Shown in pieces: positions 24,761 through 32,917 of a stretch of DNA of 64,000 bases. The position numbers and the translations under genes are program-made. Source of the DNA: Curtobacterium flaccumfaciens (GTDB lineage: Bacteria > Actinomycetota > Actinomycetes > Actinomycetales > Microbacteriaceae). Position 1 is the stretch's first letter. Every line of letters begins with the position of its first letter. The notes under the pieces were generated by a model, which saw only the letters and a program-made list of their open reading frames with translations, was not told the DNA's origin and ran no database searches. The stretch is taken from contig NZ_SNVW01000008.1 of assembly GCF_004361695.1 (NCBI RefSeq), forward strand, positions 62,001 to 126,000. The letters are read 5' to 3'.

Positions 24761-25954
24761 ATGTCAACGACGACGTCCACGACCGCGCTGCTCGAGTCCG
24801 ACTTCTACCGTTTCCAGGAGGGGCTGACCGAGCAGGAGCGCGAGTCCCTCGGACGGCTGCGCACGTACCTCGAGTCCGAGGTGCGCCCGATCGCCGACGA
24901 GTACTGGGCGCGCGCCGAGTTCCCGATGCAGGTCATCACGCCGCTGTCGGAGCTCGGCATGTACGGACCGGGCGTCCCGCTCGTGCGGCAGTTCGAGAAC
25001 TCGGCCGTGTACCGCGGGTGGGCGGCGCTCGAGCTCGGACGGGTCGACGCCAGTGTCGCGACGTTCATCGGTGTGCAGTCCGGCCTCGCGATGAACTCCA
25101 TCGCCGTCGCGGGCAGCGAGGAGCAGCAGCAGGAGTGGCTGCCGCCGATGGCGCGTGGTGAGCTCATCGGTGCGTTCGGTCTGACCGAGCCGCTCTCCGG
25201 CAGCGACTCCGCCCGTGGACTCCGCACGACGGCTCGACGCGAGGGCGACGAGTGGGTGCTCGACGGCGAGAAGCGCTGGATCGGCAACGCCACCTTCGCG
25301 GACGTCGTCGTCATCTGGGCGAAGGACGTCGCGGACGACCAGGTGAAGGGCTTCCTCGTCACGACGGACACACCGGGTTTCACGGCGACGAAGATCGAGG
25401 ACAAGATCGCGCTGCGCGGGGTGCAGAACGCTGACATCGTCATGCAGGGTGTCCGGGTGCCGGAGTCGCGTCGACTCCAGCACGCCGACTCGTTCCGGTC
25501 GACCGCCGAGGTGCTCCGCCTCACCCGCACCGAGGTCGCGTGGCAGGCGATCGGCATCGCCGTCGGCGCCTACGAGGCGGCACTCGACTACGCCCGCACC
25601 CGGATCCAGTTCGGCAAGCCGATCGCGGCGCACCAGCTCGTGCAGGACCGGCTCGTGCAGTCGCTCGCGAACATCACGGCGTCGATCGCGCTGTGCACCC
25701 AGGCGTCGGCGATGCAGGACGCCGGCACCGGAGGCGACGAGCACTCCGCGATGGCGAAGGCGTTCGCGACGGCGAAGATGCGTGAGACCGTCGCCTGGTG
25801 CCGCGAGGTGCAGGGTGGCAACGGCATCGTGCTCGACAAGGGCGTCGCGCGGTTCTTCGCGGACGCCGAGGCGATCTACTCGTACGAGGGCACCCGCGAG
25901 GTGAACACGCTCATCGTCGGGCGGGCGATCACGGGGCAGGCCGCGTTCGTCTGA
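24761..25954 (+). CDS. Acyl-CoA dehydrogenase, glutaryl-CoA dehydrogenase-like
   Basis: A 397-residue flavoenzyme with the acyl-CoA dehydrogenase fold: IGAFGLTEPLSGSDSA (FAD loop), RTRIQFGKPIAAHQLVQ and the C-terminal AIYSYEGTREVNTLIVGRAI. The Glu in SYEGT sits where the catalytic base of glutaryl-CoA-type enzymes lies. It oxidises acyl-CoA to enoyl-CoA, perhaps with decarboxylation. An in-frame GTG at 24752 would add three residues; I chose ATG 24761. It ends at a strong palindrome. Confidence 0.85.
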   Translation: MSTTTSTTALLESDFYRFQEGLTEQERESLGRLRTYLESEVRPIADEYWARAEFPMQVITPLSELGMYGPGVPLVRQFENSAVYRGWAALELGRVDASVATFIGVQSGLAMNSIAVAGSEEQQQEWLPPMARGELIGAFGLTEPLSGSDSARGLRTTARREGDEWVLDGEKRWIGNATFADVVVIWAKDVADDQVKGFLVTTDTPGFTATKIEDKIALRGVQNADIVMQGVRVPESRRLQHADSFRSTAEVLRLTRTEVAWQAIGIAVGAYEAALDYARTRIQFGKPIAAHQLVQDRLVQSLANITASIALCTQASAMQDAGTGGDEHSAMAKAFATAKMRETVAWCREVQGGNGIVLDKGVARFFADAEAIYSYEGTREVNTLIVGRAITGQAAFV

Positions 25955-25986
25955 GGGGGCAGGCGTGGCACGTCGCGGCAGGGATC

Positions 25987-26046
25987 GTCGACCCGGAACG
26001 ACGACGCCGATGTCGTACGACGTCGACATTGTCGTTCCGGGTCGAC
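25987..26046. terminator. Bidirectional hairpin with 16-bp perfect arms
   Basis: GTCGACCCGGAACGAC (25987-26002) is exactly complementary to 26031-26046. The 28-base loop contains a second small inverted repeat (ATGTCG/CGACAT). It sits between the converging acyl-CoA dehydrogenase and S9 peptidase genes, a usual place for a two-way terminator. There is no T-run, so it may act only as a folded RNA end. Confidence 0.65.
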
Positions 26047-26080
26047 GGACGCCCGACGGGCCCGACGCCCGGCGCAGCCT

Positions 26081-28174
26081 CTACCCCAGCAACTCCGGCC
26101 GCTTCCACTCCTCGCCGAGCACGTGCTGCGCCAGGAACGCGAACACCGTCTCGTACCAGACCACGGCGTGCTGCGGCTTCAGCACCCAGTGGTTCTCGTC
26201 CGGGAAGTACAGGAACCGGTGCGGCATGGTGCCGTCGGCCGCCGCGTGGTGCTCGGCCAGCTCGGACCAGAGCCGCAGACCCTCGCCGATCGGCACCCGG
26301 TAGTCCTTGTCGCCGTGGATCACGAGCATCGGTGCGGTGATGTCCGCGACGAACCGGTGCGGGTCGTTCTCGTGCAGCCCCTGCTCGTCGAAGATCGACT
26401 GCCAGTACTGCGACATGTCCGTGGTGCCGTTGAACTGGTCGAGTGCCCAGAGGCTGGCGTGCGTGACCACGGCGCGGAACCGGTCGGTGTGCCCGGCGAC
26501 CCAGTTCGACATGTACCCGCCGAACGACCCGCCCATCGCGGCCGTCCGGGTCTCGTCGATGTCCGCCCGCTCGACCACGGCGTCGGTGATCGACAACAGG
26601 TCGGTGTAGGGCGCCTGCCCCCAGGCGTTCCACCCGCGGTTGATGAAGTCCAGCCCGTACCCGGTGGACAGCGCGGGGTCCGGCAGCAGCACGGCGTACC
26701 CGCGGGCCGCGGCGAGCTGCGGGTTCCAGCGCCACGACCACTGGTTCCACGAGTTGAGCGGTCCGCCGTGGATCCAGAGGAGCAGCGGGTGCGGCCCCTC
26801 GCCGTCGGGCAGGACGAGCCAGCCTCGAACACGGGAGCCGTCCGCGGCCGTGGCCGAGACCTCTTCGAGGCGACCGGGGACCTCCGGCAGGGCAGCCGGC
26901 GTGGCGAGCGGGGTCACCGCGCCGTCCGTCGCGATGCGGACTGGGTGCAGCGGGGCCTGCCAGGAGGCACGGAGCGCCACGACCGCGCCCGTCTCCTCCG
27001 CCACGCGCAGGCTCGAGTACGCCCAGTCGTCGTGGGTCAGCTGCTCGACGGCGCCGCCGTCGACGGGGATGCTGAAGACCGGTGCCCGGCCGTCCTGGTC
27101 GGCCGTCGCGAGGATCGCGCCGTCGCCGTGGGCGAACACGAGCTCGTTCGGCCAGCGGTCCCAGTCGGTCGCGATGCGGCGCGCACCGGACACCGAGGTG
27201 CCGTCGAGGTCGGCGACCCAGATCTCCTGCTGCGTCGCGCCCTGCGGCGTGAACCGCGGCGTCCGGATCCACGCGAGCGTGCGCCCGTCGTGGCTCAGGG
27301 TGGGCGTCTCGTGGTCGACGGCGTCGTCGCTGAACAGCACCGTGCCCTGGCCGCTCGCGACGTCGAAGGCGACGATCGTCGAGCGCGCACCACGGGCCTC
27401 CTGGACGGCGACCGTCGCGACGACCACCGAGCCATCGGGGGCGACCGCGCCGGAGACGTGCTCGAGGGAGCGCGCCGGTGCCGGCGTGAGGTCGACGGGC
27501 GCGGGGAGGTGCGCCGGGTAGGCGGGCTTCGTGTCGCCGTCGGGGCCGTCGTCGGAGAGCGCGGGCGTCGTGTCGGCCTCGCGCAGGGTGGCGAGGTCCA
27601 GCGTCAGGACGTGGGTCTCGTCGGGGCCGAGGTCGTGGTCCCAGTAGCGGACGGGGTAGGTCTCGTGCAGGATCGCCTGCACCTTCCGGTCCTTGCGGCG
27701 GCCGCGGAGTTCGGCGTCGGCAGTGACCACGCCGGTGCGGTCGGTGCCGGCGCCGGGCAGGAGCGCGGCGGTCACGGCGACCGTGTCCGCCGCGGTCGCG
27801 GTGCCGAGCACGCCGCCGATGCCACCCGTGAACCGCGTGACCGGACGGGCCTCGCCGCCGGCCGCGGGCAGGACCCAGAGCTGCGGCGCGTCGGTGTCCT
27901 CGTCGCCCTCGCCGTCGGGGCGTCCGGAGACGAAGAGCAGGTCGCCGTGGCGCGTGAACGAGACGCCGCCTTCGCCCTTGACCGACCGGGTCAGACGGAC
28001 GGGCGTCCCGTTGTCGGTGCCGGGCACGGCCCAGATCGACCGGCGGTACCCGGTGCCGTCGGCGTCGAGCACGCTGACCGTCAGGGCGACGCGGGAGCCG
28101 TCCGGGCTGACGGCGATGCCGTCGACCCGGGGCAGGGCGGTGAACTGGTCGAGATCGGAGAACGGCGTCGTCAT
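26081..28174 (-). CDS. S9-family (prolyl oligopeptidase) serine peptidase
   Basis: A 697-residue peptidase with a beta-propeller N-terminal part (~1-420) and an alpha/beta-hydrolase C-domain. The catalytic Ser is in AMGGSFGGYMSNW (Ser550), Asp in VIHGDKDYRVP and His in FPDENHWVLKP. These enzymes cut short peptides, often after proline or acyl-blocked residues. No signal peptide is seen, so it is cytosolic. TAGCGT lies six bases before the ATG on the minus strand. It is transcribed alone. Confidence 0.88.
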   Translation of the reverse strand: MTTPFSDLDQFTALPRVDGIAVSPDGSRVALTVSVLDADGTGYRRSIWAVPGTDNGTPVRLTRSVKGEGGVSFTRHGDLLFVSGRPDGEGDEDTDAPQLWVLPAAGGEARPVTRFTGGIGGVLGTATAADTVAVTAALLPGAGTDRTGVVTADAELRGRRKDRKVQAILHETYPVRYWDHDLGPDETHVLTLDLATLREADTTPALSDDGPDGDTKPAYPAHLPAPVDLTPAPARSLEHVSGAVAPDGSVVVATVAVQEARGARSTIVAFDVASGQGTVLFSDDAVDHETPTLSHDGRTLAWIRTPRFTPQGATQQEIWVADLDGTSVSGARRIATDWDRWPNELVFAHGDGAILATADQDGRAPVFSIPVDGGAVEQLTHDDWAYSSLRVAEETGAVVALRASWQAPLHPVRIATDGAVTPLATPAALPEVPGRLEEVSATAADGSRVRGWLVLPDGEGPHPLLLWIHGGPLNSWNQWSWRWNPQLAAARGYAVLLPDPALSTGYGLDFINRGWNAWGQAPYTDLLSITDAVVERADIDETRTAAMGGSFGGYMSNWVAGHTDRFRAVVTHASLWALDQFNGTTDMSQYWQSIFDEQGLHENDPHRFVADITAPMLVIHGDKDYRVPIGEGLRLWSELAEHHAAADGTMPHRFLYFPDENHWVLKPQHAVVWYETVFAFLAQHVLGEEWKRPELLG

Positions 28175-28264
28175 GCCCCCACGCTATCGGCGCGCCCGGA
28201 CACCGGGACCGTCACGCCCGGTCCTGTGGACAACTCCCGCAACGAACACGCCAGACAGGCGTGC

Positions 28265-28346
28265 CCGCGCAAACGCACGCGCACGCACGCGCACCCGTAC
28301 GCACGCATGCATGCGCACCCGCGCGCACGCCCGCGCACGCGCACGC
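28265..28346. repeat. Alternating purine-pyrimidine CGCACG-type simple repeat
   Basis: Mostly GCGCAC, ACGC and CGCG units with a GCATGCATGCGC core at ~28303. The stretch is nearly pure alternating purine-pyrimidine, which favours left-handed Z-DNA. It lies between the patatin stop and the S9 start, on the path of transcription. Function unknown; simple slippage is possible. Confidence 0.7.
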
Positions 28347-29219
28347 TCACGCCCAGAACGCAGCGATCCCCTCGGCGACCGCGCGGCCCTGGGTGTGCCC
28401 GGCCTCCGCCGACGGCGCCTGGGTCGCGAGCGACAGCGAGTTCGCGCCGAACGCCTGCTGCGCGGTGCTGTCCGCCACGACGACCTCGACCGAGCTGCCG
28501 CCCGCCCGCAGCCCCTCGACCGCGATGTCCAGCCACGGTCCGAGCGGCGACGGCCCCTCCGGTCCGCAGGCGATCACGAGGACGCGCTCGTACCCGGCGG
28601 CCACGTCGGAGTTCGTCGCGGAGCGCAGGCCGCCGTCGTAGTACGGCCGCCCTTCGAGCCCGACGGGCGACCACACGAGCGGCACCGAGCAGCTCGCCGC
28701 CACGGCACGGGCGAGCGGCACACCGTCGGCAGCCGTGAGGACCCGGAACGTGCCGTCGGTCGCGTCGATCGTGGTCAGGGCGAGCGGCTTCCCGGGCCAC
28801 TCCGTCGACGGCAGGGTCTCGGTGAACGTCGCCACGCGCTCGTCGTCGGTCTGGCCCGTGGTGGTCTGCTGCGCGAGGAGCCCGAGTCGCGCACGGGCGT
28901 CCTGCTCGGAGGTCGCCCCCTCGAGCACGGCCCCGATGCGCTGCTGGAAGTCCTCGCCGTCGATCGCGACGGGCTCCTCGTAGGTGGTCGGGACGGGCGC
29001 GTGCTGCTGGTCGTACGCCTGCTGCACGCCGCCGTGGCGGACGAACGTGCCGACGACGCTGCCGGCGCTGGTGCCGACCACCAGATCGGCGGCGTCGAGG
29101 TCGACCCCGGCCTCCTGGAGCGCGGTGAGCACCCCGAGTTCCCAGGCGATGCCGGCGACGCCGCCACCTCCGAGGACGAGTGCTCTGGTTCCGGGCGCGG
29201 GCGTGGAGACGTCGGTCAT
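28347..29219 (-). CDS. Patatin-like phospholipase / lipid acyl hydrolase
   Basis: A 290-residue protein of the patatin family. The oxyanion loop GGGGVAGIAWELGVLTAL, nucleophile VGTSAGSVVG (Ser51) and the Asp of PYYDGGLRSATNSD form the Ser-Asp dyad. It hydrolyses acyl groups from glycerolipids and has no signal peptide. TAAGCA lies six bases before the ATG with no Shine-Dalgarno. Its 3' end lies in the simple repeat; its 5' side faces the palindrome cluster at 29268-29443. Confidence 0.85.
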   Translation of the reverse strand: MTDVSTPAPGTRALVLGGGGVAGIAWELGVLTALQEAGVDLDAADLVVGTSAGSVVGTFVRHGGVQQAYDQQHAPVPTTYEEPVAIDGEDFQQRIGAVLEGATSEQDARARLGLLAQQTTTGQTDDERVATFTETLPSTEWPGKPLALTTIDATDGTFRVLTAADGVPLARAVAASCSVPLVWSPVGLEGRPYYDGGLRSATNSDVAAGYERVLVIACGPEGPSPLGPWLDIAVEGLRAGGSSVEVVVADSTAQQAFGANSLSLATQAPSAEAGHTQGRAVAEGIAAFWA

Positions 29220-29267
29220 GCGTCCTGCTTACCAGGCTGCGGTGACGCCGTGGTGGCGACCGGCGTC

Positions 29268-29309
29268 GGCCTGGAGGCGCGTGGCGGCGCCGCCACGCGC
29301 CTCCAGGCC
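29268..29309. repeat. Perfect 42-bp palindrome of the CTGGAGGCGCG family
   Basis: GGCCTGGAGGCGCGTGGCGG is followed by C and then its exact reverse complement, with no loop. Both halves contain the recurring CTGGAGGCGCG motif. It lies between the patatin and trypsin-like protease genes. Confidence 0.85.
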
Positions 29310-29323
29310 GACGGTCGGAACGT

Positions 29324-29343
29324 CCCATCGCGCTCGCGATGGG
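29324..29343. repeat. 20-bp palindrome CCCATCGCG/CGCGATGGG
   Basis: Nine-base perfect arms with a two-base centre. It is the second of several palindromes stacked in this gap. Confidence 0.7.
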
Positions 29344-29353
29344 AGGTCGAATC

Positions 29354-29390
29354 GCGCATAGGAGGTCGGAACTTCCGACCTCCTATGCGC
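29354..29390. repeat. 37-bp near-perfect palindrome
   Basis: GCGCATAGGAGGTCGGAA, one central base, then its reverse complement. Arms are 18 of 18 complementary. It abuts a 19-base tandem repeat starting at 29387. Confidence 0.85.
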
Positions 29391-29443
29391 GGAACGACGT
29401 CCTTCGCGCGGAACGACCTCCTACGCGCGGAACGACCTTCTTC
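29387..29443. repeat. Three tandem copies of a 19-bp GCGCGGAACGAC unit
   Basis: Units at 29387-29405, 29406-29424 and 29425-29443 share GCGCGGAACGAC and vary only in the last seven bases. The first unit overlaps the right arm of the 37-bp palindrome. The block ends 16 bases from the protease stop codon. Confidence 0.8.
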
Positions 29444-29459
29444 GCGCGGGAGCGGGGCG

Positions 29460-30197
29460 TCAGACGCTGGCGGTGGAGCGGATCCAGGCCGCGCTCTGGG
29501 CGAGGACGGCGTAGTTCGAGCCGGCGTGCGTGTTCGCTCCCGGGTCGGCGACGTCACCCGTCGAGCAGACGCCGACGACCTTGCCGCCCACCACGAGCGG
29601 GCCACCGGAGTCGCCGTGGTTCGACGCTCCCGACACCCCGGTGACGTGCTGGGCGACCCCGCCGTACGCGTCCGTCGACCCGCCCGTCAGGCTCACGCTC
29701 GCCTGGTACAGCCCCGTGGTCGGGACGCTGTCCGCGCGGTTGCCGTAGCCCATGATCGTGCCCGTACCGGAGGAACGCGGGGCGTACCCGAGGTCGAGCT
29801 GCGCGTACGAGGCGAGGGTCTTCGGCGTGCGGAGGTGCACGAGCGCGATGTCGCCGGACGGTGCGGAGTACAGGCGGTCCGCGGCGGTCGCGGCACCCCG
29901 GTTCGTGGTGCTGTTCGAGTGGTACACGTTCATCGCGGTGGTGCCGTCGACGCAGTGCTCGGCGGTGAGCACCCACGACGCGTTGAGCTGCTCGCCGGTG
30001 CACCCGTACGTGCCGGTGCCGCCCTGCTGGAAGACGAGCTGCACCTCCCACGGGGTGTTCGGCGCCTGCTCGCCGCCGATGACCTGCGGCGAGGCGGTGG
30101 CGGCGTTCGCGGTGGTGGCGCCGAGGGCACCGCCGAGCAGGGTGAGGGCTGCCGTCGCGGTGAAGGCGAGGGCCTTGAGGTTCTGTCGCTGCTTCAT
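29460..30197 (-). CDS. Secreted trypsin-like serine protease (S1 family)
   Basis: A 245-residue exported protease. The N-terminus (MKQRQNLKALAFTATAALTL) is a Sec signal ending ~ANAATA. The catalytic triad is visible: His in WVLTAEHCVDG, Asp in APSGDIALVHL and Ser in NHGDSGGPLVV. Paired cysteines (CTGEQ, EHC and GVCSTG) suit extracellular disulfides. The IGGEQAP segment may be the activation site. It probably digests external protein for nutrition. No partner gene is evident. Confidence 0.88.
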   Translation of the reverse strand: MKQRQNLKALAFTATAALTLLGGALGATTANAATASPQVIGGEQAPNTPWEVQLVFQQGGTGTYGCTGEQLNASWVLTAEHCVDGTTAMNVYHSNSTTNRGAATAADRLYSAPSGDIALVHLRTPKTLASYAQLDLGYAPRSSGTGTIMGYGNRADSVPTTGLYQASVSLTGGSTDAYGGVAQHVTGVSGASNHGDSGGPLVVGGKVVGVCSTGDVADPGANTHAGSNYAVLAQSAAWIRSTASV

Positions 30198-30310
30198 GGA
30201 CAGATCGTGCGCGCCCCCTGTTCGGGGGGCAAGTCGGCGTTGCGGAGGACAACAGACGTCACCCTGTGGACAACTCCGTCCTCGTCGGTGGCAGCCCCTA
30301 CCGTCGAGGC

Positions 30311-31138
30311 ATGGGGCAGCAACAGGAACGACGCCGGACACGTGCCGGGCGCATCGGCGCGGTGGTGTGGCCGATCGTGGTGGCCGCTGCGCCCACCGCG
30401 GCGTTCCAGCTGCCGAACCTCGTCGCGACCTCGGCGGTGCGGGTGTCGCTCGTCGTGTTCGGGCTCGTCGTCCTCGTCGCCGCGGTGCTCGTGCAGATCG
30501 CGCGCGCTCGCCGTGCCGAGGCGTCACGGACCGCTGCAGAGGACGACTCCGCGGCGGTCGAGCTCGAGCAGGGGACCGCGATCCGGTACGCGTTCGGCCA
30601 GCTCGCCACCCGGCTCGTCCGGTTCACCGAACTCCGGCGACGTGACCGGCGGAGCGAACTGCCGGCGTTCGCGGACCGGGTCGCGGTGGCCCTCGCCTTC
30701 TACCTGCTCCCCAAGGTCCCCGACGTCCGCGCCAACGTGTACCAGCTCTCGGCGGACCTGCACGCGCTCGAACCGATCGGTCACGGCGGAGCGGGCGACA
30801 CCGCCGGGGTCTTCCGCGCGGGCACGCCGTACGGCGACCGCAACCTCGACTGGGTGCTCGTCGGCGGTGCACCCAGGATCGTCGGCGACCGTGCGGCGGA
30901 CGTCGACGTCGACCAGGACCTGCCGGGCTTCGAGCCTCGGTACCGGTCGTACGTCTCCGTCGTCATCCGGTCGCACGAGTACTCGTTCGGCATGCTCACC
31001 GTCGACTCCCCGGCTCCCGATGCGTTCACCGATCTCGACGCGAAGAACGTGGCCGTCGTCGCGGCGTTCATGGCGGTCGCGTTCTCCCTCACCTACGCGT
31101 CCCCGGAACGGGACCGCGACTCTCGGAAAGGCCCGTGA
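30311..31138 (+). CDS. Membrane-anchored GAF-like domain protein
   Basis: A 275-residue protein with two N-terminal transmembrane segments (~14-32 and ~39-60), a charged helix and a ~150-residue GAF-like sensor fold (VLVGGAPRIV, YRSYVSVVIRSHEYSFGMLTVDSP, DLDAKNVAVVAAFMAVA). No output domain is present, so it may act by protein contact. TACCGT lies six bases before the ATG. Ligand unknown; the GAF assignment is tentative. Confidence 0.6.
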   Translation: MGQQQERRRTRAGRIGAVVWPIVVAAAPTAAFQLPNLVATSAVRVSLVVFGLVVLVAAVLVQIARARRAEASRTAAEDDSAAVELEQGTAIRYAFGQLATRLVRFTELRRRDRRSELPAFADRVAVALAFYLLPKVPDVRANVYQLSADLHALEPIGHGGAGDTAGVFRAGTPYGDRNLDWVLVGGAPRIVGDRAADVDVDQDLPGFEPRYRSYVSVVIRSHEYSFGMLTVDSPAPDAFTDLDAKNVAVVAAFMAVAFSLTYASPERDRDSRKGP

Positions 31139-31179
31139 TGCTCACACGATTTGTCGGACGCTCGACGTACGATCCCCCC

Positions 31180-31365
31180 ATGACCATCGTGACCCCCGAA
31201 CCGAGGCCCTTCGGACGTTCACGGGTGTACACCCCGAACTGGACCGACGACACCACCGACGCCGACTACGAAGACCTCGACGTCATCGCTGCCAACCTCG
31301 AGCGCGAGCTCGTCGAGGCACGCGTGCGCGTCGCCGAACGGATCGCGGCCCGCCAGCGTCGCTGA
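31180..31365 (+). CDS. Short acidic-then-basic hypothetical protein
   Basis: A 61-residue protein ending in a long helix (VIAANLERELVEARVRVAER then IAARQRR) that may form a coiled coil. TACGAT lies six bases before the ATG and no Shine-Dalgarno is present. It follows the GAF-like gene by 41 bases on the same strand but has its own promoter-like element. No family recognised. Confidence 0.55.
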   Translation: MTIVTPEPRPFGRSRVYTPNWTDDTTDADYEDLDVIAANLERELVEARVRVAERIAARQRR

Positions 31366-31386
31366 CCTGGCCACCGTCCGCCCGCG

Positions 31387-32418
31387 CTACCCGGCGGGAG
31401 CGACGTCGATGAGCACCTTGCCCACGGCGTCGCCCTCGACGGCGTCGTGCGCGGCAGCGGTGTCCTCGAGCCCGAACCGCACGAGCGGCAACCCGGCGTC
31501 CTCGCCCACCGGCAGGGCGCCGTCGCGCAGTGCCGCGGTGACGTCCTCGGCGGCGGCGGAGAGCGCCTGGTCGCCGATCGTGTACAGCAGCAGGAACTGG
31601 TAGCGCGCGTTCACGCTCATGTTCGGGCGGATCGGCAGCGTCGCGTCGTCCCCGCCGTTGTTCGCGTAGATCGAGACGACGCCGTGGTTCGCCAGCACGT
31701 CCGCGACGAGCCCGGCGTTCTGCGGGATCGACACCTCGACGACGATGTCGACGCCGTCCGGGGCGATCTCGCGGATGCGTGCCGCGGCGTCCTCCGACCG
31801 GTAGTTCACCGTGTGGTGCGCGCCCGCGGCCGTCGCCAGGGCGGCCTTCTCGTCGGAGCTGATCGTCGTGGTCACGGTCGCGCCCGCCCAGCGTGCGAGC
31901 TGGATCGCGGCGTGCCCGACGGCTCCGGCGCCGCCGGCGACCAGGACCTGCTTGCCGGCGAGGGCCCCGGGGGAGAGCCGCGCGGGGCCGTCCTCGTGGG
32001 TGGTGAGGGCGCGGTGCGCGGTCATCGCCGGCACGCCGAGCGAGGCGCCGACGTCGAAGCTCGTCCCGTCCGGCAGTGGCACGGCGCGGGCGGCCGGCAC
32101 GACGGTGTACTCCTGCGCGGTGCCCGTGGGGCGGCTCGCGGCGGCCATGAAGAGCCAGACGTGGTCGCCGACGGCGAGTCCGTCGACGCCGTCGCCGAGC
32201 GCGTCGACCACGCCGGCACCGTCCTGGTTCGGGGTGATCTCCGGGAACGGCAGCCCGTCACCGTACGTGCCGCCCGCTCGGGCCTTCCAGTCCGTGGGGT
32301 TCACGCCGGAGACGACGACGCGGACGCGGACCTCTCCGGGGCCGGGCTCCGGCACGTCGCGGTCGACGAGTTCGAGGACGGACGAGTCACCGGGCGTTGT
32401 GTAGACGACTGATCGCAT
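31387..32418 (-). CDS. Quinone oxidoreductase-like zinc-type alcohol dehydrogenase
   Basis: A 343-residue MDR-family reductase. It starts MRSVVYTTPGDSSVLELVD and has the GroES-like ITPNQDGAGVV, and the nucleotide motif VLVAGGAGAVGHAAIQLARWAG, which favours NADPH. No structural zinc cysteines are seen, as in NADPH:quinone reductases. An ATG four codons upstream is an alternative start. It points the same way as the HxlR gene, 45 bases downstream of it, so they may form one transcript. Confidence 0.82.
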   Translation of the reverse strand: MRSVVYTTPGDSSVLELVDRDVPEPGPGEVRVRVVVSGVNPTDWKARAGGTYGDGLPFPEITPNQDGAGVVDALGDGVDGLAVGDHVWLFMAAASRPTGTAQEYTVVPAARAVPLPDGTSFDVGASLGVPAMTAHRALTTHEDGPARLSPGALAGKQVLVAGGAGAVGHAAIQLARWAGATVTTTISSDEKAALATAAGAHHTVNYRSEDAAARIREIAPDGVDIVVEVSIPQNAGLVADVLANHGVVSIYANNGGDDATLPIRPNMSVNARYQFLLLYTIGDQALSAAAEDVTAALRDGALPVGEDAGLPLVRFGLEDTAAAHDAVEGDAVGKVLIDVAPAG

Positions 32419-32463
32419 GTCCCCAGGCAACCACGCGGCCCCACCACGGATTCCGGCCGGTGC

Positions 32464-32826
32464 TCAGCGTGCGTCGTACTCCCCGCGTGAGACCGCGACC
32501 TCGTCCATGTGGGAGGTCGCCCAGTCCTCGAGCGGCTCGAGCACGGCACGGAGCGAACGGCCCCGGTCGGTGAGCTCGTACTCGACGTGCGGCGGGATCT
32601 CGGGGAACACCGTGCGGGTGACGAGTCCGTCGCGCTCGAGCGCCCGCAGCGTCTGCGTGAGCATCTTCTGCGAGACGCCCTGCACGCGGTGCGCGATCGC
32701 CGAGTAGCGTGCCGGACCGTCGGCGAGGGTGCCGATCGTCAGGACGCTCCACCGGTCGCCGATGCGGTCGAGCAGTTGGCGTGAGGGGCACTCCGCGGCG
32801 TAGGGGCTGTACTCGAGCGCTGACAT
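32464..32826 (-). CDS. HxlR-family redox-type transcriptional regulator
   Basis: A 120-residue winged-helix regulator. CPSRQLLDRIGDRWSVLTI and SQKMLTQTLRALERDGLVTR match HxlR proteins that respond to aldehydes, quinones or hypochlorite through an N-terminal Cys. GGAGGA lies three bases before the ATG I chose; an upstream ATG adds six residues. It is divergent from an NAD(P)-binding oxidoreductase gene, with an inverted repeat between them. It probably controls both that gene and the quinone reductase behind it. Confidence 0.85.
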   Translation of the reverse strand: MSALEYSPYAAECPSRQLLDRIGDRWSVLTIGTLADGPARYSAIAHRVQGVSQKMLTQTLRALERDGLVTRTVFPEIPPHVEYELTDRGRSLRAVLEPLEDWATSHMDEVAVSRGEYDAR

Positions 32827-32858
32827 GGATCCTCCGTTACGCACTGTGAGGTGCCTAC

Positions 32859-32875
32859 TTACTCAAAGAGAGTAA
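32859..32875. promoter_or_regulatory. Probable HxlR operator TTACTC-N5-GAGTAA
   Basis: A perfect 6-bp inverted repeat lies midway between hxlR and the divergent oxidoreductase gene. It is in an AT-rich patch with promoter-like spacing to both genes. Sites of this shape are typical for HxlR proteins. Confidence 0.6.
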
Positions 32876-32917
32876 CGCTTGTACGGTGAGTGTCAACGTT
32901 CCACGAAAGGAAGCTCC

